The notes under the pieces are model-generated. The model saw only the letters and a program-made list of their open reading frames with translations. It made no database searches and was not told where the DNA came from. From contig NZ_CANLEA010000002.1 of assembly GCF_947489565.1 (NCBI RefSeq), positions 396,684-460,683 of the forward strand: a stretch of DNA of 64,000 nt. The letters are read 5' to 3'. The stretch's first letter is position 1, and each line of letters starts with the position of its first letter. Below, in pieces: positions 23,998 to 32,976 of the stretch. Position numbers and translations under genes: made by a program. Source of the DNA: an uncultured Kordia sp. (GTDB lineage: Bacteria > Bacteroidota > Bacteroidia > Flavobacteriales > Flavobacteriaceae).

Positions 23998-25896
23998 ATG
24001 AGTGACGCTTTGAAACACGAGTGCGGTATTGCACTTTTAAGGCTATTAAAACCATTAGAGTACTATAAAGAAAAATATGGTACTGCATTTTATGGCATCA
24101 ATAAAATGTACTTGCTAATGGAAAAACAACATAACAGAGGACAAGATGGAGCCGGATTAGCGAGTATTAAGCTCGATATGAAGCCTGGTGAACGCTATAT
24201 TAGTAGAGTTCGTTCCAATCAACAGCAACCAATACAAGATATTTTTGCGCAGGTCAATGAACGTATCAATGCTATCATGGATGAAACTCCAGCATTGAAT
24301 AACGATGTGGCTCGCCAAAAAGCAGAATTGCCATATTTAGGCGAATTGTTTTTAGGACACGTTCGTTACGGTACTTTTGGAAAAAACAGCATTGAAAGTG
24401 TACATCCTTTTTTAAGGCAAAACAACTGGATGCATCGTAATTTGATTGTCGCTGGAAACTTCAACATGACGAATGTAAATCAGCTTTTTGAGAAGTTAAT
24501 CACATTAGGACAACATCCAAAAGAAAAAGCCGATACCATTACAATTATGGAGAAAATTGGTCACTTTTTGGATGATGCTGTGGCTAAATTGTACAAAAAA
24601 TTAAAAGCTGAAGGTTACAACAAACAACAAGCTTCTCCATTAATTGCAGAACGTTTGAACATTGCTAAAATCTTACGAAAATCTGCTAGAGATTGGGATG
24701 GAGGTTATGCTATGGCTGGTTTATTAGGTCATGGAGATGCTTTTGTATTGAGAGATCCTGCGGGAATTCGTCCAGCATATTATTATAAAGATGATGAAAT
24801 TGTGGTCGTTGCATCGGAACGTCCCGTGATTCAAACTGTATTTAATGTAGATTTTGAAAATGTACAAGAAATTGATCCTGGAAACGCATTAATCATTAAA
24901 AAAGATGGTTCTGTTCAAACCAAAGAAATTTTAGAGCCATTAGAACGCAAAGCTTGTTCTTTTGAACGTATTTATTTTTCTCGTGGAAGTGATGCAGAAA
25001 TTTATCAAGAGCGTAAAACACTTGGAAAATTATTACTTCCAAAAGTATTAAAAGCGATTGATGACGATATTAGAAATACCGTTTTCTCCTTTATTCCAAA
25101 CACCGCAGAAACTTCCTTTTTTGGACTAACGGAAGCTGTGGAAGAATACTTAAACGAGCGCAAAACCAATGAGATTTTAAATGGACAACGTTCGTTATCT
25201 GCAGAAAAGGTACGCGAAATTCTTTCGGAAAGACCGCGTGTGGAAAAAATTGCCATCAAAGATGTAAAACTTCGTACGTTTATTACTGAAGATAGCAGTC
25301 GTGATGATTTGGTTGCTCACGTATATGATGTCACCTACGGAGTCATAAAACCAGAAGATAATTTGGTGATTATTGATGATAGTATTGTGCGCGGAACGAC
25401 TTTGAAAAAGAGTATCATCAAAATGATGGATCGTTTGCATCCAAAGAAAATTGTTGTAGTGTCTTCTGCTCCGCAAATTCGTTATCCTGATTGTTATGGT
25501 ATCGATATGGCGCGTATGGAAGATTTAATTGCTTTTAGAGCTGCCTTATCACTCTTAAAAGACCGCAATCAATACAATTTGATAGAAGAAGTATATAAAA
25601 AGTGTAAAGCACAAGAAAATTTAAAAGATATCGATGTTCAAAACTTTGTAAAAGAGATTTACGATCCTTTTACAGACGAAGAAATATCAGAAAAAATAAG
25701 TGAACTTATCAAAACCGATACAGTCAACGCAGAAGTGAATGTAATTTTCCAAAAAGTAGCCAATTTAAATAAAGCGTGCCCAAACAATTTAGGAGATTGG
25801 TATTTTACAGGAAACTATCCAACCAATGGAGGAAATCGTGTAGTAAACAAAGCATTTATTAACTTTTACGAAGGCAACAAAGAACGTGCATACTAA
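23998..25896 (+). CDS. Amidophosphoribosyltransferase, long Bacteroidota form
   Basis: A 632-residue protein. A class II glutamine amidotransferase domain begins at Cys9 (HECGIALLRL), so an 8-residue propeptide is expected to be removed to free the nucleophilic Cys. GHVRYGTFG and LRDPAGIRPAYYY follow. The PRPP site is VIIDDSIVRGTTLKKS. It is about 130-150 residues longer than common PurF, with an insertion before GHVRYG and an extended C-terminus; long forms like this occur in Bacteroidota. It makes phosphoribosylamine from PRPP and glutamine, the first purine step, though a second purF could exist elsewhere in the genome. Confidence 0.85.
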   Translation: MSDALKHECGIALLRLLKPLEYYKEKYGTAFYGINKMYLLMEKQHNRGQDGAGLASIKLDMKPGERYISRVRSNQQQPIQDIFAQVNERINAIMDETPALNNDVARQKAELPYLGELFLGHVRYGTFGKNSIESVHPFLRQNNWMHRNLIVAGNFNMTNVNQLFEKLITLGQHPKEKADTITIMEKIGHFLDDAVAKLYKKLKAEGYNKQQASPLIAERLNIAKILRKSARDWDGGYAMAGLLGHGDAFVLRDPAGIRPAYYYKDDEIVVVASERPVIQTVFNVDFENVQEIDPGNALIIKKDGSVQTKEILEPLERKACSFERIYFSRGSDAEIYQERKTLGKLLLPKVLKAIDDDIRNTVFSFIPNTAETSFFGLTEAVEEYLNERKTNEILNGQRSLSAEKVREILSERPRVEKIAIKDVKLRTFITEDSSRDDLVAHVYDVTYGVIKPEDNLVIIDDSIVRGTTLKKSIIKMMDRLHPKKIVVVSSAPQIRYPDCYGIDMARMEDLIAFRAALSLLKDRNQYNLIEEVYKKCKAQENLKDIDVQNFVKEIYDPFTDEEISEKISELIKTDTVNAEVNVIFQKVANLNKACPNNLGDWYFTGNYPTNGGNRVVNKAFINFYEGNKERAY

Positions 25897-26019
25897 GTTT
25901 TTGAGACTCAATAAAAAAAGAGATTTTATTTGTAAGAAATTTTCCAATATCAATATTGCAATCTTAAATAAAAGTTAAATTATACACTTAGTCTAAAAAA
26001 AAGGCATTTGATCTGATTT

Positions 26020-26130
26020 ATTAGTACTGTTTTAACGAGTCTACTTACATTAGCAATGCCATAGCATAAGTAGGTTAAGTTCATGGTAAGATTTGGGGCA
26101 AAAAAAGGTGGTTCATTCCACCTTTTTTTA
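26020..26130 (+). ncRNA. Candidate small RNA with terminator
   Basis: A stretch of about 110 bases that forms a compact stem (CTACTTA 26041-26047 with TAAGTAG 26067-26073, stacked on TGC/GCA 26057-26066) and ends in a strong terminator (GGTGG/CCACC, 26107-26122, followed by seven T). No reading frame covers it. No clear promoter was found, so it could also be the 3' end of the preceding purF-type mRNA. Confidence 0.35.
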
Positions 26131-26163
26131 TACACTAAAGTGAAATTTTAGATTGATTTGTTG

Positions 26164-26252
26164 TAGACTGCTTCCGCTTTTAGATCGCTTCGCTTTTAGA
26201 CTTGTTCCCGTGGAGAACGGGAATCTCTTAGACTGCTTCGCTGTTAGATCCT
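26164..26252. repeat. TTAGAC-type repeats (R3)
   Basis: Four or five copies of TTTTAGA(T/C)CGCTTCGCT-like strings in tandem with short variants, as at 15571, 43384, 44549 and 63536. The rest of the 612-base gap (25897-26508) holds the candidate RNA, a weak R2-like stretch at 26333-26370 and the sod terminator. Confidence 0.6.
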
Positions 26253-26449
26253 TACTCAGAAATCTTCTCTCACTCTTATGAGAAACCAAATCAAGTTTAG
26301 CTTTACTTAATTTTTCTATCTTACTTACGCTTTATCATTCCACACTTGATGTGAAATCTATTTGAAGTATAAAATTTCAAACTTTATCAAACTAACATCC
26401 AAAAACTTCTTGATTCCAGACTCTAAAAATCTTGGTTCTTGATTGTAAA

Positions 26450-26480
26450 ACAAAAAAGACGAACATTGCTGTTCGCCTTT
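26450..26480 (-). terminator. Terminator of sod
   Basis: On the minus strand the stem AGGCGAAC/GTTCGTCT with loop AGCAAT is followed by TTTTTTGTTTT, 30 bases past the sod stop. Confidence 0.85.
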
Positions 26481-26508
26481 TCTATTTTATAGAAGTTTAT
26501 TTTTCTTC

Positions 26509-27117
26509 TTATTTGTTTGCTGCATAACGTCTCTCAACTTCGTTCCAGTTAATTACATTAAAAAATGCTTTAATATAATCTGGACGTCTGTTTTGATAGT
26601 TTAAGTAGTATGCATGTTCCCATACATCTAATCCTAAAATTGGCGTTCCTCCACAAGTAACTCCTGGCATTAATGGATTGTCTTGGTTTGGTGTAGAACA
26701 TACTTCAATTTTTCCTCCTTTGTGCACACAAAGCCATGCCCAACCAGATCCAAATTGTGTAGCAGCTGCTTTGCTAAATGCATCGATAAATGCGTCTTTA
26801 GAACCAAATTCTGCTTCAATAGCATCTTTTAATTCTCCTGAAAGGTATCCTCTATCTTCTGGGTTCATTACTTCCCAAAAAAGACTGTGATTGTAAAATC
26901 CTCCTCCATTATTACGAACTCCAGCATTATTCATATCTAAGTTCGTTAAAATATCTTCAATTGATTTTCCTTCTAAATCAGTTCCTTCAATAGCAGCGTT
27001 TAACTTATTTGTATATCCATTATGATGCTTTGAATGGTGGATTTCCATCGTTCTTGCGTCAATATTTGGTTCTAGGGCATCATATGCGTATGGTAATTTC
27101 GGTAATTCAAAAGCCAT
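26509..27117 (-). CDS. Superoxide dismutase (Mn/Fe)
   Basis: A 202-residue SOD. Metal ligands: His in [12 protein letters not shown] (about 27), His in [11 protein letters not shown] (about 76), Asp and His in [15 protein letters not shown] (about 164/168). GGGFYNH rather than AAQxWNH leans towards Mn or cambialistic use. It dismutates superoxide in the cytoplasm. TATTTTTG 43 bases upstream fits a -7 box. No signal peptide. Confidence 0.95.
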   Translation of the reverse strand: MAFELPKLPYAYDALEPNIDARTMEIHHSKHHNGYTNKLNAAIEGTDLEGKSIEDILTNLDMNNAGVRNNGGGFYNHSLFWEVMNPEDRGYLSGELKDAIEAEFGSKDAFIDAFSKAAATQFGSGWAWLCVHKGGKIEVCSTPNQDNPLMPGVTCGGTPILGLDVWEHAYYLNYQNRRPDYIKAFFNVINWNEVERRYAANK

Positions 27118-27453
27118 TATGTTTGTTTTTTATTTAGTTAAACATTCGTTTTATGTTAACAAAAATAATCATATCAAGGGACATAATAAAACAGAGAAAA
27201 GAGATTCTACTAATGTTCACATAAAGTTAATCTATTTCAAAAGAACTATTTCTGCATATTTCAATCTTAAAATTCTTAATCAAAATCAGAATAAAAAACT
27301 CAATATTTTCTACAACACTTACATATTGAATTAAAAAAATACTACAAAATGATGCATATGTTTTTAAAACAATTTTCGTTACTTTACTGAATAGCAGCAA
27401 TTTAACTAATTAATACTCTATAATTAATGTTTAACCACAAAATTTTTTAAATC
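27118..27453. other. Divergent promoter region, sod and peptide gene
   Basis: No gene is visible in these 336 bases. The left part holds the sod leader and promoter. The right part (from about 27360) is a block that is repeated, with changes, upstream of the second peptide gene (27900-27993): TTTTTAAA and AAT strings around GTTACTTTACTG, then AATGTTTAACCA just before the start codon. Confidence 0.6.
27160..27167 (-). promoter_or_regulatory. Candidate -7 box of sod
   Basis: TATTTTTG on the minus strand, an exact TAnnTTTG match. No TTG at the expected distance. Confidence 0.45.
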
Positions 27454-27771
27454 ATGAAAAAAAAGAATTTAATCAAGAAGTTACAATTGAAAAGAACGCA
27501 AGTTTCTAATTTTAGTCAAGAACAGGTTGTTGGTGGTGGATCAAGATATATCTGTGAGCCTATTGACTTATCTATTGCAGAAACATGTGTTACACAATGC
27601 GATTTAACTGTGACTTGTACAAATTACACAAATTGTAATCAATATACATTTGCCAACTGTTCCGTAAACTGCCCTACAAATGGCTGTGGAACAAACAATT
27701 GCGGGACTAATGTTGGATGCGGTACAGGAGGAAATTCTGGCGGAATTTCTTGCCCAGGATACGAATGCTAG
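27454..27771 (+). CDS. GG-leader peptide precursor, 105 aa, 12 Cys
   Basis: Leader MKKKNLIKKLQLKRTQVSNF with VVGG at about residues 26-29, then a core of about 76 residues with 12 Cys in a Cys/Thr/Asn/Gly-rich low-complexity sequence (TNGCGTNNCGTNVGCGTG). It is a close paralogue of the gene at 27994, with an almost identical leader and a conserved upstream region. There is no signal peptide of the Sec type; export and processing probably occur at the GG by a peptidase-containing ABC transporter encoded elsewhere. Multiple Cys with Ser/Thr suggest thioether or disulfide cross-links. Confidence 0.8.
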   Translation: MKKKNLIKKLQLKRTQVSNFSQEQVVGGGSRYICEPIDLSIAETCVTQCDLTVTCTNYTNCNQYTFANCSVNCPTNGCGTNNCGTNVGCGTGGNSGGISCPGYEC

Positions 27772-27794
27772 GAACTTAGTTAGTATACATTATA

Positions 27795-27829
27795 AAAATC
27801 TCGCTTTAAAATAAAGCGGGATTTTTTTT
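27795..27829 (+). terminator. Terminator after first paralogue
   Basis: Stem AATCTCGCTTT/AAAGCGGGATT (one G-U pair) with loop AAAAT and eight T. Confidence 0.9.
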
Positions 27830-27993
27830 ATTTAAGAAATGAATATGTGTTATAATCTTACAGTCTAAAAAATAAAATACCTAGTATTTGAATATGTATT
27901 TTCGAAATACTTTTTGTTACTTTATTGTAGAATAGCAAGTTAACCTATTGATATTCTACTTAATAAATGTTTAACCATAAATTTTTTTAAATC

Positions 27994-28311
27994 ATGAAAA
28001 AAAAGAATTTAATTAAGAAATTACAGTTAAAGAAATCGCAAGTGTCCAACTTTAACAAAGGTCAAGTTGTTGGAGGATCTGGTATTTTATGCACGTCGTA
28101 TGACATATCACTATTAGAAACCTGCTACAGAGGTTGCGGACTTACAGATACATGTACACAGTTTAACACCTGTAATAATGTAACATTTTTAAATTGTACA
28201 GTATACAATTGCCATACAAACAATTGTCCGCCTGCTACAAATGGCTGTCCTACTGATGGTTGTCCTCCAGGAGGATCTAACGAGCCATCTTGTCCAAACT
28301 TTAGCTGCTAA
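27994..28311 (+). CDS. GG-leader peptide precursor, 105 aa, 12 Cys (paralogue)
   Basis: Same length as the gene at 27454 and the same leader (MKKKNLIKKLQLKKSQVSNF ... VVGG). The 12 Cys of the core lie in a similar order (ETC-x2-GC, DTC, NTC, LNC), but the residues between are mostly changed and Pro has entered the C-terminal half (NNCPPATNGCPTDGCPPG). It has its own terminator and promoter copy. The pattern of conserved leader, conserved Cys and diverged loops fits duplication followed by diversification of a peptide product. Confidence 0.8.
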   Translation: MKKKNLIKKLQLKKSQVSNFNKGQVVGGSGILCTSYDISLLETCYRGCGLTDTCTQFNTCNNVTFLNCTVYNCHTNNCPPATNGCPTDGCPPGGSNEPSCPNFSC

Positions 28312-28318
28312 AAGCACT

Positions 28319-28353
28319 GGGAAAGTCAATCGAAAGGTTGGCTTTCTTTTTTT
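28319..28353 (+). terminator. Terminator after second paralogue
   Basis: Stem GAAAGTCAA/TTGGCTTTC (one G-U) with an 8-base loop and seven T at 28347-28353. Confidence 0.85.
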
Positions 28354-28387
28354 AAACTATCTTTGTTTATAGTTTAAAAATTCTTCT

Positions 28388-31300
28388 GTGTCTACACCTT
28401 TTATTATTTACAATGCCTCTGCAGGTTCTGGAAAAACGTACACACTCGTTAAAGATTATTTGCGCATTTTACTGTCTTCCGTTCAAAAAGATACGTATAA
28501 GCAAATTTTGGCGGTGACTTTTACCAATAAGGCTGTGGCCGAAATGAAAGCGCGTATTATTGAAAATTTAAATGCGTTTTCTTTTGATGAAACTGCTAAA
28601 AATTCTTCCATGTTTATGGAATTGGCAGAAGATTTAAAACTGCATCCTGCACAACTACAACAAAAAGCCAAAGAAGTACTGAAGAGTATTTTACACAATT
28701 ATGCCTTTTTTGAAGTCGCTACCATTGATAAGTTTACGCATAGCGTCATTAGAACCTTTGCATACGACTTAAAACTTCCGTTAAATTTTGAAGTAGAACT
28801 TGATACGGATGCTTTACTGAATGAAGCGGTAGACCAATTGATCTCCAAAGCTGGCGAAGACAAACTTATTTCGGATGTTTTAATAGCATATGCTCTGGAA
28901 AAAGCCGATGATGATAAAAGTTGGGACATTGGTTTTGATTTGAATAAGATTGCGAAACTATTGCTCAATGAAAACGAAAAGTCACATCTGCGGAAGCTGA
29001 AAGACAAAACGCTGGAAGATTTTAGCGAATTAAAAGAATTGCTTAAAAAGAAAATTAATACGACTTCGGAAGAATTGTCCAATGCTGGTCAAGCTGTCTT
29101 AGACAAATTGCAACATGCAGGACTTGAATTCGATGATTTTCTACGCAAAACCTTGCCCAATCATTTTAAAAAAATTGCGGATAAAGATTTTAATGAAAAA
29201 AGTCTTTATGGTAATAAGCTTGCAGATAATTTAGCCGAAGGAAGCGTGTACAAAAAAACCTTAGATCCAGACAAAGCTGCTACTATTGATGGTTTGTTAC
29301 CAGAATTAACCGAACGCTATCACAGTTGTAAAGATAAAGTGTATGATTTGAGCTTTCTGAAGAATTTTTACAAAAATGCTACGCCACTTTCGGTACTAAA
29401 TGCCATTCAACAAGAGCTAGAAACCATCAAAGAAGAGCAGAATTTATTGTTGATTTCAGAATTTAACACCTTGATTAGCGAAACCATTAAGGATGAACCT
29501 GCACCGTTTATTTATGAACGTTTGGGCGAAAAATACAAGCATTATTTTATTGACGAGTTTCAAGACACTTCCGAAATGCAATGGCAAAATTTAATTCCAT
29601 TGATTTCAAATAAACTACAAACTGAAGCTATGGACGCAAAAAGCGGTTCGTTAACGATTGTTGGAGACGCCAAACAGTCTATTTACCGTTGGCGTGGCGG
29701 AAAAGCAGAGCAATTTATTGGATTGAACAAAGATGTAAATCCGTTTTTTGTTAAAAAGGCTTCGAAAAACCTACCAAAAAACTATCGCAGTTACGACGAA
29801 ATCATCAATTTCAATAATGAGTTCTTTCAACATATATCACAGTTTTTTCACCAAGAGGAATTCCAAGAAATCTATAAACACGGAAGTACACAAGAAGTCA
29901 ATGACAAAAAAGGAGGATTGGTTTCCTTTGATTTTGTAGAAGCCAAAACCGTCGAAGAAGAATTTGAGATTATTCCTGATAAAGTGATTGCCAAAATTGA
30001 AGAAACACTACAAAAAGGATTCGATTATAAAGATATTTGCGTGTTGACACGTAGAAAAAATGAAGGAATTGCTATTGCAGATGCACTTTCTTCAAAGAGC
30101 ATTCCAATCATTTCATCAGAAACCTTACTTATCAAACGCTCGCGAGCTGTAGAATTTATCAATGATATCTTACGCTTGGCCATTCAGCCTAAAAACAATG
30201 AAGTCAAACTGCATTTATTGAATTATTTGGCGACTGAAAAACTGCAGATTTCAAAAACGCATGAATTCTTAAAAACACATGTCATTCTGGAGCCAGAAGC
30301 TTTGTTTGAAGCTTTGACTGACTTTGATTTTGACTTTACCTATTTCTTGCAATTATCGTTGTATGAAGCGGTAGAATATTGTGTGCGTGCATTTCAACTA
30401 ACTAGTGAATCTGATGCCTATATTCAGTTTTTCCTCGATTTTGTATTGGAATATACACAAAAGAAACAATTAGGTTTTGCTGGTTTCCTAGAACATTGGG
30501 AAAAGAAAAAGAACCATCTCAGCATTATGGCTTCTGGCTCAGAAAATGCTGTACAAATTATGACCATTCACAAATCGAAAGGTTTGGAATTTCCGGTCGT
30601 TATTTTTCCGTTCGCCAATACTGATATTTACAAGGAATTAGAACCCAAACTTTGGTTTCCTATCAATAAAGATGATTTTAATGGCTTTGAAGAAGCGTAT
30701 TTAAACCTAAATAGTACCGTAAAAGAATATGGCGAATTGGGCGAAACGCTACATGCAGCAAGACAATCGCAATTGGAATTGGATAATTTCAACATTCTGT
30801 ACGTAGCCTGTACGCGACCTGTACAGCAATTACATATTATCACCAAAAAAGATGTAGATCGCAACGGAAATGAACGTTTGCAAACATTTTCAGGTTTATT
30901 CATTAATTATCTAAAAGGAAAGGAACTTTGGAATGATGAACTTTTAACCTATACATTTGGCGATTCTGCGGAAAATCTAGCAGAAGCAGCTCATTCAGAA
31001 GAAATTCATACAATAAAACAGCAAAAATTTATCAGTACAGCCAAAGAAGATCACAACTTACATTTAATGACCAAACAAGGATTGTTGTGGGACACTTCGC
31101 AAGAAGCAGCTATTGAAAAAGGAAATCTGATTCACGATGTATTGGCGCAAATAAAATATCCTTCCGATATTGAATTTGTATTGGATGAATACATTAGCAA
31201 AGGAATTATTGACGAGCAACAACGCGAAAAGCTCGAAGAAAGCATTGGTCATGTGGTAAAACATCCAGAAATTACTAGCTATTTTCATCAAGATAATACG

Positions 31301-31534
31301 GTTTATAACGAAAAAGACATCATTTCAAAAGCTGGAAAAATTCTTCGTCCGGATAGAATCGTTGTCAATCCCAACAATGAAACCGCGATTATTGATTATA
31401 AAACGGGAATGCACAACCCGGTTTATGTAGAGCAAATTTATGAATATGCAGACACTTTGGTAGAAATGGGCTTTACGGTGACCAAAAAAATATTACTCTA
31501 TGTCAATGAGGAAATTATTGTTAAATATGTGTAA
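28388..31534 (+). CDS. addA: AddA-type UvrD helicase-nuclease
   Basis: A 1048-residue SF1A helicase; the start codon is GTG (28388). Walker A is ASAGSGKTYTLVKDYL (about 9-24), motif II is FIDEFQDTSEMQW (about 393), motif III VGDAKQSIYRWRGG, motif V MTIHKSKGLEFPVVIFP and motif VI ILYVACTRPVQQL. The C-terminus is a RecB-type nuclease with IIDYKTGMHNPVY (about 1010). With AddB it would resect DNA double-strand breaks for RecA. The addB gene lies 2.9 kb downstream beyond kbl and ompA, on the same strand. Confidence 0.88.
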   Translation: MSTPFIIYNASAGSGKTYTLVKDYLRILLSSVQKDTYKQILAVTFTNKAVAEMKARIIENLNAFSFDETAKNSSMFMELAEDLKLHPAQLQQKAKEVLKSILHNYAFFEVATIDKFTHSVIRTFAYDLKLPLNFEVELDTDALLNEAVDQLISKAGEDKLISDVLIAYALEKADDDKSWDIGFDLNKIAKLLLNENEKSHLRKLKDKTLEDFSELKELLKKKINTTSEELSNAGQAVLDKLQHAGLEFDDFLRKTLPNHFKKIADKDFNEKSLYGNKLADNLAEGSVYKKTLDPDKAATIDGLLPELTERYHSCKDKVYDLSFLKNFYKNATPLSVLNAIQQELETIKEEQNLLLISEFNTLISETIKDEPAPFIYERLGEKYKHYFIDEFQDTSEMQWQNLIPLISNKLQTEAMDAKSGSLTIVGDAKQSIYRWRGGKAEQFIGLNKDVNPFFVKKASKNLPKNYRSYDEIINFNNEFFQHISQFFHQEEFQEIYKHGSTQEVNDKKGGLVSFDFVEAKTVEEEFEIIPDKVIAKIEETLQKGFDYKDICVLTRRKNEGIAIADALSSKSIPIISSETLLIKRSRAVEFINDILRLAIQPKNNEVKLHLLNYLATEKLQISKTHEFLKTHVILEPEALFEALTDFDFDFTYFLQLSLYEAVEYCVRAFQLTSESDAYIQFFLDFVLEYTQKKQLGFAGFLEHWEKKKNHLSIMASGSENAVQIMTIHKSKGLEFPVVIFPFANTDIYKELEPKLWFPINKDDFNGFEEAYLNLNSTVKEYGELGETLHAARQSQLELDNFNILYVACTRPVQQLHIITKKDVDRNGNERLQTFSGLFINYLKGKELWNDELLTYTFGDSAENLAEAAHSEEIHTIKQQKFISTAKEDHNLHLMTKQGLLWDTSQEAAIEKGNLIHDVLAQIKYPSDIEFVLDEYISKGIIDEQQREKLEESIGHVVKHPEITSYFHQDNTVYNEKDIISKAGKILRPDRIVVNPNNETAIIDYKTGMHNPVYVEQIYEYADTLVEMGFTVTKKILLYVNEEIIVKYV

Positions 31535-31661
31535 TATCGGCACTTGTTTTGAACTTATGATAAAAATTGACATTCAAAAGGCTATTTAATTACAGTAAAT
31601 TCAAAAAATAATATGGTATAACTCAAAAATGGTAACTATTTTTGTAAAAACCTAAATAAGC

Positions 31662-32855
31662 ATGTACGGAAGTATTCAACAACACTTACAAAAAGAGCTC
31701 GAAGAAATAAAAGAAGCTGGATTGTATAAAAAAGAACGTGTCATTACCTCGGCGCAAGGAGCAGAAATCACAATAAATACAGGAGAAACTGTTATTAATT
31801 TTTGTGCGAATAATTACTTAGGATTGTCTTCGCATCCTGATGTAATTCAAGCGGCAAAAGATACGATGGATACGCACGGATTTGGAATGTCTTCGGTACG
31901 TTTTATATGTGGAACACAGGATATTCACAAAAAATTAGAGCAAAAAATTGCAGACTATTACGGTACAGAAGATACTATATTATATGCTGCTGCTTTTGAT
32001 GCCAATGGTGGTGTTTTTGAACCTTTGCTTACAAAAGAAGATGCTATTATTTCAGATTCACTAAATCATGCTTCTATCATTGATGGTGTGCGTTTGTGTA
32101 AGGCTGCGCGTTACCGCTATCAAAACAATGATATGGCAGATTTAGAAAAGCAATTGCAACAAGCAAATGCAGATGGAGCACGATTTAAAATCATTGTGAC
32201 TGATGGTGTATTTTCTATGGACGGATTGGTAGCACCACTAGATCAAATTGTCGTTTTGGCGGAACAATATGATGCTATGATTATGATTGATGAATGTCAT
32301 GCCACTGGTTTTATTGGTGAAACTGGACGCGGAACCTTAGAAGAAAAGAATGTAATGGGCAAAATTGACATCATTACAGGAACACTAGGAAAAGCTATGG
32401 GTGGCGCTATGGGCGGATATACCACAGGAAAAAAAGAAATCATTGAAATACTACGTCAACGTTCAAGACCTTATTTATTCTCTAACTCGCTAGCGCCTGC
32501 TATTGTTGGAGCATCTATCAAAGTATTTGAAATGCTAGAAAACGATACCACTTTACGTGATAAGCTTTCTGACAATACTGACTATTTCAAAAAAGGAATT
32601 AAAAATGCTGGTTTTGATATTGTAGATGGTGACTCTGCTATCGTTCCAGTAATGTTATATGATGCCAAGCTATCACAAGTAATGGCAGACAAGTTATTGG
32701 AAAAAGGAATCTATGTAATTGGTTTCTTCTATCCAGTAGTTCCTAAAGAAAAAGCAAGAATACGAGTTCAGCTATCTGCAGCGCATACCAAAGAACATTT
32801 AGACAAAGCGATTGCAGCATTTACAGAAATAGGAAAAGAATTAAACGTCATTTAA
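31662..32855 (+). CDS. kbl: Glycine C-acetyltransferase (2-amino-3-ketobutyrate CoA ligase)
   Basis: A 397-residue PLP enzyme of the alpha-oxoamine synthase family. [35 protein letters not shown] (PLP-binding Asp and His) and [14 protein letters not shown] (PLP Lys) are clear. It cleaves 2-amino-3-ketobutyrate with CoA to glycine and acetyl-CoA in threonine breakdown. The partner threonine dehydrogenase is not in the window. TATTTTTG at 31637-31644 could be a -7 box. Confidence 0.95.
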   Translation: MYGSIQQHLQKELEEIKEAGLYKKERVITSAQGAEITINTGETVINFCANNYLGLSSHPDVIQAAKDTMDTHGFGMSSVRFICGTQDIHKKLEQKIADYYGTEDTILYAAAFDANGGVFEPLLTKEDAIISDSLNHASIIDGVRLCKAARYRYQNNDMADLEKQLQQANADGARFKIIVTDGVFSMDGLVAPLDQIVVLAEQYDAMIMIDECHATGFIGETGRGTLEEKNVMGKIDIITGTLGKAMGGAMGGYTTGKKEIIEILRQRSRPYLFSNSLAPAIVGASIKVFEMLENDTTLRDKLSDNTDYFKKGIKNAGFDIVDGDSAIVPVMLYDAKLSQVMADKLLEKGIYVIGFFYPVVPKEKARIRVQLSAAHTKEHLDKAIAAFTEIGKELNVI

Positions 32856-32910
32856 AAGCTTAAATATTCATATTTCTTAACGTTTTCTAAAAAAATTAAT
32901 ATATTTGTCT

Positions 32911-32940
32911 TTGTTAATAAGTATTAACAACTTACATTTG
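32911..32940 (+). promoter_or_regulatory. ompA promoter (TTG-N19-TACATTTG)
   Basis: TTG at 32911-32913, 19 bases, then TACATTTG at 32933-32940, a full match to the Bacteroidota consensus, 36 bases before the ATG at 32977. Confidence 0.8.
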
Positions 32941-32976
32941 TCCTTTAATTAACACTTAAAATTAAATAATTAAAAC

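Noticed and set aside
26020..26130. SRP RNA or 6S RNA
   Set aside because: No conserved SRP tetraloop domain and no long 6S-like central bulge; only a short stem and terminator are seen.
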